Source: Cytospora piceicola (Eukaryota; Ascomycota; Sordariomycetes; Diaporthales; Cytosporaceae). Taken from it: DNA of 64,000 nucleotides. The stretch lies in the NCBI GenBank assembly GCA_023375675.1, contig JALQBC010000006.1, positions 1,178,001-1,242,000 of the forward strand. Direction: 5' to 3'. The position numbers and the translations under genes were made by a program. Shown in pieces: positions 1 through 11,592 of this stretch. Under the pieces are notes generated by a model. It was not told where the DNA came from. It was given only the letters and a program-made list of their open reading frames with translations, and searched no databases. The first letter of the stretch is position 1. The number at the start of each line of letters is the position of its first letter.

Positions 1-1250
1 TGCTTGCCATGCTTCACTACATAGTAGAAAGGAAAAACTCCACATGGCATGTGAGTGAAAAGCGCTGCAACGTGAGTCAACGGGGCCACCCGCAGCCTGG
101 GAAGACGTTGATAAACTAAAAACGCCCCAAATATAGCGGCTCTGGGCTGACGATCAAGCTGTCATGGCTGCCGGAGCCCGGAAGTCGCCAGTGCAAGATC
201 CAGGAGACTTGCAGACAGGAAAACTGGGAGAGCATGCCCTGTCAGCCTGTACTTACACTAGCAAGTGGTAGGGCAGGACTAAGATCCATGGATCTGGCGG
301 GCGGGATTCGGTTATATTGCCGGCAGACTTGTGGCGTCGAGCTACATGGCCTCTGAGGGGACAAGGTTACGCCTTAACACTCCACCAACACTTCGACATC
401 CTCTTGTTTGTCTCCTCTTGCTTCTCCTGCATCCCGGAAGCCCATCCGTGTTTCCAACCTTTGGGTTCAGGAGTTTTCCCACCCTTGATGCGATAATCGA
501 AAGCCCATCCAGGGCTGCCCAGGTTGAAGTAGTCAAAATGATTCAAGTGTTTCGTGTATTTCATGTATTCCAGTGGGTTTCGGTGGGCACACCGGCCGCG
601 TTCGGCCTTTGGGATGGAAGCGGGTGGCTTATTCCCCCAGTCTGTCACGACTCGTATGATGCCGGATCTAAAATCGAAAGTTGGCTGATCCACATGTCGC
701 ACAGCAGTACCAGGCGGTTTCCCCGTCTTTTCCCAGTAAGAGTGTGTAAGTCTGAGGCTGTTCTTTTTCGACCACAGTCCAGAGCCCGGAGGTCGTCTTT
801 TTCATGCTCGCCTCGCCGAGAGGGCCCGAGGCAGAAATGTCGAATCCCAGGAGAATTCCAAAATGCCATGTCGGGTATATGTATTGGGTTGCTTCTGCTC
901 ACGAAAACATGCCGTCCATAGCTCAGTAGCCTCATCATCCCACCAAAGATACTTTAGTACAACACAACAACAGCAAACATCCAAGATAACATCACACCTT
1001 TCAAATCTCCCTTGACACATTGATCACCCAACCTACTACAACATAGCATAAACCTTTCGACATCGACATACCCCTGTCGACACCTCGCCGGTAGCCACAT
1101 TACAGACTCCCCAGAATAAAGACACCAGCCGGCCAGCCAGCCAGCCAGACAGACAGCCCACACACCAGTCCAACAGGAACATCATTACACTACATTGGCA
1201 CAGCATTTTCGCATCACCACATCATCCCTCGTTGCAACCATACCAATCAA
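1..1250. other. 5' intergenic region and leader of the bHLH gene
   Basis: No well-supported gene lies here, apart from the weak candidate at 367-805 on the minus strand. The last 250 bases before the start at 1251 are CA-rich and C/T-rich with a short CCAG repeat around 1130-1155, as expected for a long transcribed leader of a fungal regulator gene. No promoter element could be assigned with confidence. Confidence 0.4.
367..805 (-). CDS. possible small Cys-containing protein (weak)
   Basis: A 45-codon frame starts with ATG at 805 and ends at 668; it carries a W-Y-C-C-x-x-C-G motif near its end that resembles the start of small fungal zinc-ribbon proteins. A second open stretch in another frame (about 640-367) is rich in aromatic and basic residues and could be a following exon. 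A 54-bp intron with a poor GTGGAT donor and a GACAG acceptor would join the two in frame, but it removes the last Cys of the motif. I do not recognise the product. The model may equally be chance open frames. Confidence 0.2.
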
Positions 1251-2709
1251 ATGGATCGTTACGACTTATCCGACTTAGCAGGTATCAGCCAACAATCAAT
1301 GCTGTTCGGCTCGTACCCTCAACAACACCAGTCCTCAAACATCAAGAGACAACAGGTCAGTTCCAACTTCTGGCTTCCAGTTCCGGGCCCGCATGCCCGG
1401 CCCACTTCCCTATTCCTGTTTCCCTTTCCCTATGGCAATTTACCCCTCCCTGATCGGGACCATCTACCACTCGACTCCGTTATCTGATATGCGTCCCCGG
1501 TGGCCTGCTCTTGCTACCACCGTGGGTCTGCCGCGTCCCGCATCTCACTACCTCGGACCTGCAGCCCCACTGGGGACGTGACGGAGCTCATCTGCCTCTT
1601 CTATATCATCGTTGCTTCACTCCCATGCCTTCTTTCTCTCACTTACAAAGACAACGACTTCTGACACACCTCACGTATAGAACGTCCAAACCGACTACAA
1701 CCTTCCTATCTACAACTCCATAGAAGACTGGAGTGCCGCCGACCTCACCACCGACTCGGCACCGTCTCCGGGATCTGTCTCACCCGTCTCACCCATCTTC
1801 AACGGCTTCGCCTCCTCCTTCACCACCGGCGACGAGTGGACTTCATGGGATAAGATTGAGCAGTCCCCCGAGTCTGACTTCTTCCTCAAGTCCGAGCTCC
1901 TTGACAGCCCTGACCTATCCTCCATCCCCATCATGAGCCCCGCCCTGAACCCAATGGACCTTTCCAACACTGGCTTCGACGAGGTCGTCCAGTTCGGCCG
2001 TGAAGGAGTCAACGACACGAGGCCCCTGTTCCAGTCACCCCAGATGACCATCACCATGCCACCACAGCAGCAGTCCATCACTGCCTCGACAGCAAAGCAG
2101 CCGGCCAACTCGGGCCTCCCCACACCACCAGAGGCAACCTCAACACAACAGAGGAGGTATCCCAGCCGGCCAAGCCTCAAGAGGAAGTCGTCGTCAGACG
2201 ACGACGACTCCACCCCCTCATCGCCACGCTCCTCGTGCTCCCCACCCCCACTCCAGCGGAGACACACAGACTCCTCGCCCAAGGACGAGACACCCTCGGG
2301 CACCAAGCCCGCCATGGGCCCCAAGAAGACGGCCCACAACATGATCGAGAAGCGCTACCGCACGAACCTCAACGACAAGATCGCGGCCCTCCGCGACTCG
2401 GTCCCGGCCCTGCGCGTCATGGTGCACAGGCTGGAGCACACCGAGGAGGACGCCGGCACCACCAACATCATGGACGACATCAAGGCCGAGGCGGGCCTCG
2501 AGCCCGACGACGACATCGGCGGCGTGACGCCCGCGCACAAGCTCAACAAGGCCACCATCCTGAGCAAGGCGACCGAGTACATCGCGCACCTGGAGCAGAA
2601 GAACAGGGCCCTGGCCAAGGAGAACTCGGCGCTGCGGAATCGGGTCGAGGGGTTTGAGATGTTGGTCATGAGCAGGGGCGGGCACAGCCAGAGGCCCATG
2701 TGGCAATGA
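1251..2709 (+). CDS. SREBP-type bHLH transcription factor, SrbB-like, no membrane segments
   Basis: Two exons, 1251-1355 and 1681-2709, join in phase 0 across a 325-bp GTCAGT...TAG intron and give 377 residues. The basic region is at about residues 250-266 and reads HNMIEKRYR: His254, Glu258, Arg262, with Tyr261 at the position where SREBP-class bHLH proteins carry Tyr instead of Arg. Helix 1 and helix 2 (about 320-345) are separated by a long acidic loop, and helix 2 runs into a short leucine-zipper-like coil. The N-terminal half is Ser/Pro/Thr-rich with acidic patches, fitting an activation domain. The protein ends soon after the coil, so unlike SREBP1/SrbA it has no transmembrane hairpin and needs no proteolytic release. 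By family it should bind E-box/SRE DNA in the nucleus; in Aspergillus the tail-less SrbB works in hypoxia, sterol and carbon control. Whether this is the SrbB orthologue is inference. Confidence 0.85.
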
Positions 2710-3156
2710 TTGAATGACGAGGGCCGGTGCTTTTCTTTTTGGTTGTTGTATATATGGGACCAATCATGGATGAACGGCGTCTACGATATAATCGGAGTTT
2801 GGACTGGGATACACACGGTAGCCTTCAGAGCATCGTAAATGGGGAAACGGCGCAACGGGAAAAACGGATTGATTTTCAGGGAAATGGAAAAGGCCACTCC
2901 GCCCACAGGGCTTCTTATTGAGATCATGATACGATCATGAATAAAACATATCATTTATTCACCTCCAACAGTAATATTTACATTGATCTGTGCACTCATT
3001 ATATTGTGTTACTTTAAGAAACAAGAATGGCTTCAAAATGCACGCATAACGATTTACGAAGTACCGAACAATGCCGCAACGATCAGGGCTGCCAAATACC
3101 TATTGGGGGAAATTATACCAGAGCGATTACCTGTAGACTGAGACGAGATGAACATA
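2710..3156. other. convergent intergenic region
   Basis: Space between the stops of the bHLH gene and the minus-strand coiled-coil gene. It is AT-rich from about 2930 (AATAAA-like stretches near 2940) and probably holds the 3' ends of both transcripts. No gene seen. Confidence 0.5.
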
Positions 3157-4525
3157 TTATTTAACAAGACCAGGAATTTCCACAGTAAGAAAAACGCCCG
3201 AGTCGTTCTCCTGGGCGTCCTCGAAATAATCATCCTCGTCTTCCGGTTCACAGCCATCGGGCCCATCCCCAAAGTCATCAACATCACCACCACCAGATGC
3301 AGACCCCTCAGACAGACCAGGGCCGTCATCCGGGGCATCTCCGACATCGGACTCCTCGCAGCCAGCCTGCTCCATGCTCTCCTCGAGGTTCCTCCCGACA
3401 TAGCTCTGATACTCGGCGTCCGCCCTCAGCATCTCCGCCACCGCAGCCTCCTCGAGGCGATCGAGCTCCGCCCGCCGGGCGGCAATGTCGCCCAGGGTTT
3501 CCCGGAGCCTCGCCTCCAGCATGCTCTTGTTGTTCTCCATCTCGACGACGTTCCTCTCCACGCCCCGCCTGGCCCTCCCCAGCACCGCCACGGCCTCGGC
3601 GTCCCCCAGCGCCGCCGCGAACGCCTCGGCGTCCGCCAGGAGCCTCTCCAGGACCTTGGCCGTCGGCCGGCCCCGGTGCACGGCGGCGTGGCGCAGCCTC
3701 GTGGCCGAGGAGGCCAGCGCGGCCGGGTCGGCGGCCCGCAGCCCGCGGAGGGAGGCCCCGTGGTGGACCAGCTGCCGCGCGACCACGTTGAGCTCCGCGG
3801 CCTCGGGGCAGTCCCAGCCCCGCTGGCGGAGCACCTCGGGGATGGTGGCCGAGGCGAAGCGGAAGCAGGCCGCCTCGAGGGCGGCCTGGGCCCGGACGAG
3901 GATGCGGTGGCCCGTCGCGAACGGGAGGTACATGGGGAATAGGGACGGGGCCTGGAGGGTTTTGGCCCCGGGGCTCTTGGTCGGCGCTGGTGCTGGTGGG
4001 GGTGCGGCGTCTTGCTCTGGTGGTTTCGAGGCGTGCACATCCTCGGGGCATTCTGAAGTGGAGTCAGCATATCGTCTTCTTTTGTTGCAGATGAGATCCT
4101 TGTGGCACTGGGTGTGCTGGCATACCGTTGTCGATCCCGCTATCACCATCACAACTACCAACATCGTCGCCCAGCGCCTCCTCTACCGCGTCTTCCAAGG
4201 TTTGGGCTTGTTGCGTAGCCGCTGCAGCCTCCGAGGCCTCCCTCTCCGCGCTCTGAGCCTGCGAGACCTCAAACAGCTCGGGAAATCTTCTTCTTGCGCA
4301 CAGTGTCGACTCGAAGACTCTGTCTGTCAGGAGGGCCCGCACCTTGTCGACCAATACGACCAGACCGTATTTCTGGATGAGCTGCCTGACTTCTGGCTTC
4401 TTTTCGTGCGTCTCAATAAGCTTCTTGATCAACTTACGCTTGCGCATACCGGCATCAGGCCCCTTGAAGATGTCGTTGAAGGTGGTGTAGATAGTCCTGT
4501 CGTCTAACGAACTCTGGCTCGCCAT
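3157..4525 (-). CDS. conserved hypothetical coiled-coil protein
   Basis: Two exons, 4525-4126 and 4052-3157, join in phase 1 over a 73-bp intron with a GTATGC donor, a GCTGAC branch point and a TTCAG acceptor; the product has 431 residues. The ATG at 4525 is preferred to an upstream in-frame ATG at 4570 because the conserved-looking basic, helical N terminus begins directly after it. The first 100 residues are rich in Lys/Arg helices; a Pro/Ala linker follows at about 140-170. A helical central part contains a coiled coil with regular Leu/Ala/Glu heptads at about 300-370, and the tail is strongly acidic with Gly and Asp. No enzyme motif, signal peptide or membrane segment is visible. I do not recognise the family. 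The large open frames on the plus strand here are GC-driven shadows. Confidence 0.7.
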
Positions 4526-5664
4526 GTTTGTCAGAATTTGGCCAGGTACGGGATACAAGACAAAATTCAATGTCCTGGGGGCGTGTCTCTGTCCAAGTAT
4601 GACCGAATGAAGTGATCTTATAAAATATTCGAGCCTTGGAATAGGGTTTTAGGTTGTGACATCCCGAGTCTTAAGTAAGACGCGTCCAACCAACAGGCCT
4701 GCGGGCCACCTGCAAGAGGCCTACCGCTCAGCTTCAGCCACGACCAACCACGGACTTACAAGTAGGCAGCAATACGCAATCGATACCAATGAATGGCTGT
4801 GCACTGACAATGACGCAGAAACATGCAAAAGCAAATAGGCAGTCAAGCGCCGAAGTCTACGTTGGTTTAAAAAGGTGTTCCAGGGGCTTATAGTGGTTGC
4901 CCAGGTGTCTTGCCAACCGAGTAGGGCACATGCACAACTGCTTCATTTGATCACATCGCTGGTCTCTGAATTCCCATATGAAAGGAATCACCCTTTCAAG
5001 CAGACAGTAGAACACGGGAATGAAGGTTCGTAGCAAAAAGACCGGATAGTACGGCAATAATTACAGCCAGATTGTGAAGCTATAGCTACTGTAGCTACAT
5101 GTAGGTCGACCACCAAAGCTGCTGGAATTGCCACGTCTATTCCCCATAAATCTAAGTGTTATGTCCGAGGATAGACTGACCAATTAGGAGTCCTGAAAGA
5201 CTTGAACTATGGGAGGATATGAGAGTGGGAGACTATAGAGGGAAAATAGGTACATCGGTCTTAAGGCCAGGTTGATATTGAGATGGGCGACCTAGGTGTA
5301 TAGTTATAACGTTATACCGTTTGCCGTCTTTACTGCAAATATTCACTTTGCTTTGCAAGTAACAAGTGCATCGCCGAATAATTTTGAAGATGCCGATCGT
5401 ACAATAGTACAAGGTCCACTCAAGCAAACACAGTGTGTAGAAGCAAGTCACACATCATGGTATTATAACGAGGTTAACGTGATAAGAAAATTATTCCGGT
5501 ATCAATAGACATTACTTTTCAAACTGACTCTCCTGTGAGAGCCCCCTGAACCCTCGCCCTCTGATCACAGATACACAAGTCCATCTCCCCGAACCACGAC
5601 TCGGCATTATGCTACAGACAATTGGGTAACCAACCTTTCAGCCCCAAATCACACTGGGCACTAC
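4526..5664. other. intergenic region
   Basis: About 1.1 kb between the coiled-coil gene start and the rhodopsin stop. Only short random frames, with modest AT-richness from 5080 to 5520. Nothing recognisable seen. Confidence 0.5.
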
Positions 5665-6831
5665 TTAAACATGGCCAGTGGTTCCATGGCCAGTGGTTCC
5701 GTGGCTAGTGGCTCCAGTGCCAGTGGTTCCAGGGCCAGTGATTCCAGTGCCAGTGGTTTCATGGCCAGTGATTCCATGGCCAGTGGTTTCATGACCAGAG
5801 GTTCCATAGTCGGCAGTTCCATGGTTGTTAGCTGGGTGGGTAGTGGTTGCATAATCGGACACATTACCGGTGGTTCCGTTGTTAGTTCCACCGTTGGTAA
5901 CCCCGTTGTTGTGAATTCCGTTGTTGGTGATTCCATTGTTGATGGATCCATGGTCGGTGTTCCCGTGCTTGCCATATCCACCATTGGTCGCGCCGGCCAG
6001 GTGGCCCTTCTCACCGGCATGCGTGTTCCCGCCGGGCTCACGGATGGCGAGGCCAAGCTGGAGAGGGTCGATCGTGTTGTGGCCGAAGATGAGCAGGGCG
6101 CCAAACACGGGTTTGGCGAGGACATCCAAGATGCCGTAGAAGATGGCCTCAGAGTCCGGGTGGATGATATTGCCACCCTCCGCAAGGCCCCACGCGATGG
6201 GGTACAGGAACCACAGGAAGATGGTGAGGACGCCGCAGTGCAGGAATGTCCGCTGGACAGAGCCCCCCAGGGCGGTGGCGTGCCGCCGGCCGTCAAAGAC
6301 CAGCTCGTAGATGACGAAGAAGAAGGCGAACATGCCGAAGGTCCAGTACCCCCACTTGTAGCTCGTCTTCGTGAGCGCGCCGATGAGGCCACACACGATC
6401 ATGATCTCATCGGCGAGGATGGTGATGAGGATGGTGGGCCAGGGCAGGCCGGCAGTGAGGAGGAGGTCCGTGAGCAGCAGCGGCGTGGTGACGAACCAGT
6501 CGATGTACCGGACGTAGAAGATCTCCCGGGTGCCGGCCGCAAAGACCTTGCTGCTGTCGTGCCGGATGAATTCGGCCTGGATGGGGGTCTGGCCCAGGCC
6601 GGAGCCCATGGAGAAGTAGGCGACGCAGGCGACGGCGGTGATGCCGGCTGTGATGTAGTGGAAGAGGCGGTGGGTGCGCGGCTTGGTCATGGCGAGGCCC
6701 ATGAAGATGAGGGTCGAGAAGCCCATGATGGCGCACACCGCGAAGAGCCAGTCGGAGCCGCGGTTGGTGATGTTGAGGTTGGCATGCTGCGCAACCCCGC
6801 GGTTGGTGTCCAGTGCGTCGTTTCCGGTCAT
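5665..6831 (-). CDS. fungal type 1 (microbial) rhodopsin, proton-pump type
   Basis: Intronless frame of 388 residues starting at ATG 6831. Seven membrane helices lie at about residues 27-48, 55-78, 103-128, 132-153, 158-179, 192-217 and 227-250. Helix C has the bacteriorhodopsin pattern R-Y-x-D-W...T-T-P...D: Arg108, Asp111 (Asp85 equivalent, proton acceptor) and Asp122 (Asp96 equivalent, proton donor). Helix G holds Lys240 in the AKPVFG motif (retinal Schiff base) with Asp236 as second counter-ion. Keeping both carboxylates points to a light-driven proton pump of the Leptosphaeria/CarO kind rather than a NOP-1-like or sensory form. Residues about 265-388 are an extra Asn/Gly/Thr/His-rich tail; its end consists of five-residue repeats that are 15-bp tandem repeats in the DNA. 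The gene diverges from a carotenoid oxygenase gene that could supply retinal. The 409-aa antisense frame is a shadow. Confidence 0.95.
   Translation of the reverse strand: MTGNDALDTNRGVAQHANLNITNRGSDWLFAVCAIMGFSTLIFMGLAMTKPRTHRLFHYITAGITAVACVAYFSMGSGLGQTPIQAEFIRHDSSKVFAAGTREIFYVRYIDWFVTTPLLLTDLLLTAGLPWPTILITILADEIMIVCGLIGALTKTSYKWGYWTFGMFAFFFVIYELVFDGRRHATALGGSVQRTFLHCGVLTIFLWFLYPIAWGLAEGGNIIHPDSEAIFYGILDVLAKPVFGALLIFGHNTIDPLQLGLAIREPGGNTHAGEKGHLAGATNGGYGKHGNTDHGSINNGITNNGIHNNGVTNGGTNNGTTGNVSDYATTTHPANNHGTADYGTSGHETTGHGITGHETTGTGITGPGTTGTGATSHGTTGHGTTGHV
5668..5811 (-). repeat. 15-bp coding minisatellite in the rhodopsin tail
   Basis: About nine degenerate 15-bp units built on the plus-strand motif CCAGTGGTTCCATGG lie side by side. 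On the coding strand they specify residues about 341-388 of the rhodopsin as G-H-x-T-T-like pentapeptides. Because 15 is a multiple of three, copy changes keep the reading frame; this also explains why all six frames stay open here. A second, more diverged Asn-Asn-Gly array lies just upstream in the protein (residues about 293-322). Confidence 0.9.
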
Positions 6832-8744
6832 CTTGTAGCTGTAGAACTGCTCTGTTGCTGTGCGGGTATATCAAACAGCGTTTGTGTTGCGATGCCGTGA
6901 AGGCAGGGGAAAAACAGAGAGATTATATTACAGAAACGAGTCAACAGTTAGTGTCTTCCTGAGGTCAAGTCAAGAAACATGAAAATTGTATGAGAAGATA
7001 GAAAACGGGACAACAATGGGATATATGAGGCATCAAGTCCAAATCCGTTACAGCACATTGGGATTACGACACGTTACCGACCTCACTGGACGCTCGAAGA
7101 CAACACAAATGGCATCTCCGATAGTCCATGACGTCGATAGATGTGTATGATGAAGTAAACATGGCGTCCTACCGGATGCCGATGTATTTCCAGAACCATG
7201 TGAGAAGCACTAGACGTCCAGGCATAGAGTAGCGGGCGAGTCGAAGGTTTCTGTTCAACCGAAAACGGAATGATGCCGAGTTACTTGAGTATTGGTATGG
7301 TATTGTATGTACTGACAAAGTGCCATACTTCCCAGGGTTGGCATGCAACTTACTTGGCTCACGATGGATCGTTCCTACGAGTCTGGTCTTGGACGTCTCG
7401 ATTCCTGGCTTGGTGTAACCCTCTCAGAGATCGGGCTGGTGAAGATGGTCAAACCAACTAGTCTAGCCCGATATTCCTTGAGTGGGTGATGTTCAGGGAG
7501 ATTAGATGATGAGCTGTCCGTTGGGATGTGACAACACCTTATTTTCAGGTTACAGGGTGACTAATTACTACCACGTCGTTGGAACGTCAAGCGATTCGGC
7601 AATGACTTCATGACTTCATGACTTCTTCCCGAGGTCATCGTTCTGGTATAGCGTTGTTGTGAGACAACGGCCGCTACTAGGTACCGTATGAAACCCCTGC
7701 ACACACACACACATTACAATCATCTAATATCTCGACATATACTACCTACTACTGTGGTGTAGTTCGCCGACCAGTGCTTGTAATCCGCGGCTATCCGAGC
7801 GGGCAGCAAGTAGTCTACGTGCATAGGACATGGGTGGTATACGTGAATTGTGGTCTTGATCGCGCATCCTTCCTAATCTTATATGTATTCAACTCAAGCT
7901 GCTGGCTTAGTATCTAATGTAAAGTGCCTACCTACATTTACGTAGCCGGACCGGACTGGCCGGGATATGTATTGGACTCGAGACACATCACAGAGAAAAC
8001 AGGTATTATGACTTCTGTCACGGCGATCTGGATAGGACTTCACTCCAATGTTCGAGAGTGTTGGAGGGAGGTGGGTCGTCGTTGGGCGGCCAGGTTCCGG
8101 ATATAAAGCCGGTCTTGCCCGGAAACCTTATTCTGGCAGTTAGATGCAAGTACATGTCTACATACTACAAGCACATACATAATTCTCTGTGGGGTCAATG
8201 GGTACGGTCCGTCTTACTCGAGCTCTCTGAGAAACCTGGAACTGTGAATACTACCTAAGTACTCGAGTAACTATGATCTACACACATGTCGACCTGCCAG
8301 TGCCGGGGTCCATGACCCGATGTACACGAGACATGACCGCATTGACTTCTGCTCCTCTCCCTTGGACACGCCAATGGTGTGCAGTCTGTCCGTTCCCCAC
8401 ACAACCTACTGCATGCATATGTTAGGTAGTGATTAGCAAATACCTCGGGATGAAGTCATCATCATATCTTTACTCGATTGTCGTGAGACGGTATTTCTCA
8501 GCACACGAGGATACCGGTTTTGTGATGCATGGATATAACATGAGTTTCTTTTCCCAACTACCTAGGTATCGAGAACCTCGCATGACGCATCGACAAAGTA
8601 AACAACAAAGTGTTTGAGTAGACATATACACGTTGTTGTTGATAGTGCCACGAGCTAATTACCTGCCGATTTGGAATCAGCATGATCGAGTCTTGACTTC
8701 CGGTACCTAGCAAGTTTTTGGAGAGGAAGAGGAAGAAGAAGGCC
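6832..8744. promoter_or_regulatory. shared 1.9-kb upstream region of rhodopsin and carotenoid oxygenase
   Basis: This interval separates two head-to-head genes and must contain both promoters and leaders. No convincing coding frame is seen. It holds three copies of the octamer ATGACTTC in a row near 7602-7625 and a short CA microsatellite at 7700-7713. A TAG acceptor-like site around 8709, preceded by a CTTGAC sequence, could belong to an upstream non-coding or alternative first exon of the oxygenase gene. Light- or stress-response elements could not be identified by eye. Confidence 0.5.
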
Positions 8745-10809
8745 ATGGTCTCAGAAAACGATGCCGGACTGATACTCTTGAATAAGGACAAGCAGCGCCA
8801 CCCGTGAGTTTGACGTACCCAAGTTGCAGATGTGCAAATCAACCACGAGACAGAGAAACTGACGTTGTCATTCCAGGTATCTGTCCGGAAACTTCGCGCC
8901 CATCCAGAAGACAACACCGCTGACGCCATGTACCTACTCTGGCTGCATCCCTCTGGATCTGGGAGGCGGGCAATATGTGCGCAACGGCGGCAATCCGGTG
9001 ACCAACGATGATCTTGGACGAGACGCCCACTGGTTTGATGGTGACGGGATGCTTAGCGGCGTGCTGTTTCGAAGAACGGGCGAGAAGGGAGCTTCCATCC
9101 AGCCTGAATTCGTCAACAAGTTCCTGGAAACGGATGTTTATGCCTATGCGAAGGGAAGCGCTGGGCTTGGATCCCTGAGGCGTCCCGTCCTTCCGAGTAT
9201 CGCGACGTTGGTGAATCCCGCACTCGGAACCTGTGTCATCATTTGGGCAGTGCTCAGGACGATCATCCTGACACTGGTATCACTCCTGTTGAGGGCAACA
9301 TACCCAATCAAGAAGATCAGCGTCGCCAACACATCAGTCATGTACCATGATGGTCGGGCGTTGGCTCTATGTGAGAGTGGGCCACCACTACGGTTTTCGC
9401 TGCCCGGTCTCGAGACGATTGGCTGGTTCAACGGTCGCAGCGCAGAGAACGAACCTACGCCCTTTGGCAAAGGCCTGGGAGGAGGGTTTGGGGGCAGTGG
9501 CGCCCTCTCGTTTATGAAGGAGTGGACGACGGCTCATCCTCGTGTCGACCCCGTGACGAAGGAGTTCATTGCTTTCCACTCGGTCTTCATCAGCCCGTTC
9601 TGCTATTACTCCATCGTGCCACCCTCAACATCCAAGACGCCATCCATGTCGCCACTCACATCTCCGCGTTTCTCGATGCCAGTACCCGGCATGGCGGCAC
9701 CAAAGATGATGCACGACTTCGGCGCCTCTCGCCATCACACCATCATTATGGATCTGCCCCTGACCCTCGATCCACGCAACCTCATCCGAGGCGTCCCTGT
9801 TCTATCCTACGATCCCCGAGCAAAAGCGCGCTATGGCGTCTTCCCACGGTATCGTCCCGACCTTGTGCAGTGGTTCGAGACGAATGCATGCGTGATATTT
9901 CACACTGCGAACACCTGGGACACGACCACGAAAACAGTCGACATAAACGGCGAAGAGCTCGAGCAGACGTCTGTTAACCTGCTAGCATGCAGACTCACGT
10001 CCGCGTCGCTGGTCTTCAGTGCTGGCAACTTGCCAACGCCAGCTGTGAAACCCGCTCCGCCGGAATATGCGGAAGAGGAGCAGTGTCGACTTTACTACTA
10101 CAATTTCCCGATGTCAGCAGACGATGGGACAGACGAAGCCGACCATAGGATACGACACCAGTGGGCGCTGAGTGCAATCTCGTTTGAGTTTCCGACACTT
10201 AGCCCGAACCACTCCATGAGCGAGGCACGCTACGTCTATGGATGCAGTACAGCCGAGACTTCATACACCGTGGCGCTCGGGAAGGCAGCGAAGGTAGACT
10301 GCCTCGTGAAGATGGACGTTCGGACACTCATCGAGCGTGGCGTCCGGCAGCCACCACAGCCGATCAAGGGGTGCGTGGACACGCGGACCGTGGCAGAGAT
10401 TTTGGCCAGCAACGATGTGGACGACCCCATCAAGCTGTTCAAAATGCCCGACGGCTGGTACGCACAAGAGCCGCGTTTTGTGCCGCGGCGCGAAGACGAG
10501 CGGAAGAGCGAGGACGACGGGTGGTTGTTGACATACGTGTTTGATGAAAGCCAGCTTGCCGAGGATGGCACGTGCGGGGTGGACACGGTCAGTGAGTTGT
10601 GGATCATCGATGCGACGACAATGAGGGATGTCGTTGCAAGGGTGAAACTGCCGCAGAGAGTGCCGTACGGCCTGCACGGGGCATGGTTCCCCGAGGAGGA
10701 AGTGAAAGGCCAGAGGCCTTTCACTGTGTCGAGGAGCGTTGAGGACGATGAAGAGGAGAGTGCTACATCGAGGAGGGTGCGGACCATGGTTGAGCGATGG
10801 GTTGGGTAG
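8745..10809 (+). CDS. carotenoid cleavage oxygenase (CarX/CarT/CAO-2 type)
   Basis: Exons 8745-8803 and 8877-10809 join over a 73-bp GTGAGT...CCAG intron and give 663 residues; the splice creates the family start motif H-P-Y-L-S-G-N-F-A-P. Further family marks are QYVRNGGNP and HWFDGDGML. The four histidines that bind the catalytic iron are present: His240 (AHPRVDP), His299 (HDFGAS), His362 (FHTANTW) and His620 (LHGAWF). The enzyme should split a conjugated double bond of a carotenoid with O2 to give apocarotenals or retinal. A hydrophobic stretch at about residues 115-145 may dock it on membranes or lipid bodies. Size and features agree with fungal CarX (beta-carotene to retinal) and with the CarT/CAO-2 group (torulene cleavage); sequence alone does not let me choose. 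Its position opposite a rhodopsin favours retinal supply (inference). Confidence 0.9.
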
Positions 10810-11592
10810 ATGGATGGCGAGAAGATACTGCCTAGCTGCATAGCATGTTGACTATTTCAAGTCGAAGTATTGATCGAGGTAATATTAATTCAAGTGGAAT
10901 ACAAACCAGCCGATGTCTCACATTCTCTGCGCCCTCGTGAAGTGGTGGATATTACACAGGGGTTCGCTCCCATGGTGAGGAGAAAAGGCCGCATCCATGT
11001 GAAGACGGTAGCGTATTCTAGAGTGAGTGAGCAAGCATATCATCGATGTGTATAGTAATCTGATCAAGGGGCAGTTTCTCGTCTGATTAGTAACGGTCGA
11101 CTAAGCCGGCCTTCCTTTTGACTCTGGAACCACAACCCAAACCCCTGTCAATCAAGTTTGCCATGGGAGGCGATCATACTTGGTGGATAATCATTATTAC
11201 GCTATACGGAGATATCTGAATTTCCCGCAGGCAAGCCCCTGCTTTGAAATTCACGACGTCGGCGGTTTTATGGAGATGAGTCGACTCATGACAAATCAAA
11301 CCACCACAAACCCTCTTGCGGCTCCATCCTATGGACCTAAGATCTGGATGCTGTGACGTTTCTGGTCCACTGTATCCGTGTTTCATTCGAAGACCCTCGA
11401 TGAGCTTAAGTTGACGTACATCGGAGATAAGGGTATGTGGATATATATGTTCGATATCCGATATACGGTCTACATATATATATGAGACAGAACTGGCCTC
11501 CCGCATCATATACCTCAATCTGATCTGTCTGCCATTCTACAACATCCCATCCATCTAAATCACCAAAATACTCAACACAAATAACAGACAAA
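10810..11592. other. intergenic region
   Basis: 3' flank of the carotenoid oxygenase and promoter of the reductase. AT-rich patches with a TATATATATATG stretch near 11475 lie about 110 bases before the next start. No gene seen. Confidence 0.5.

Noticed and set aside
3485..4507. 340-codon plus-strand frame
   Set aside because: Overlaps the spliced minus-strand coiled-coil gene; Ala/Arg/Ser-rich composition reflects GC content.
5671..6900. 409-codon plus-strand frame opposite the rhodopsin
   Set aside because: It is open because the opposite gene is GC-rich and its tail is a 15-bp repeat that keeps all frames open; the sense frame has seven helices and all retinal-site residues.
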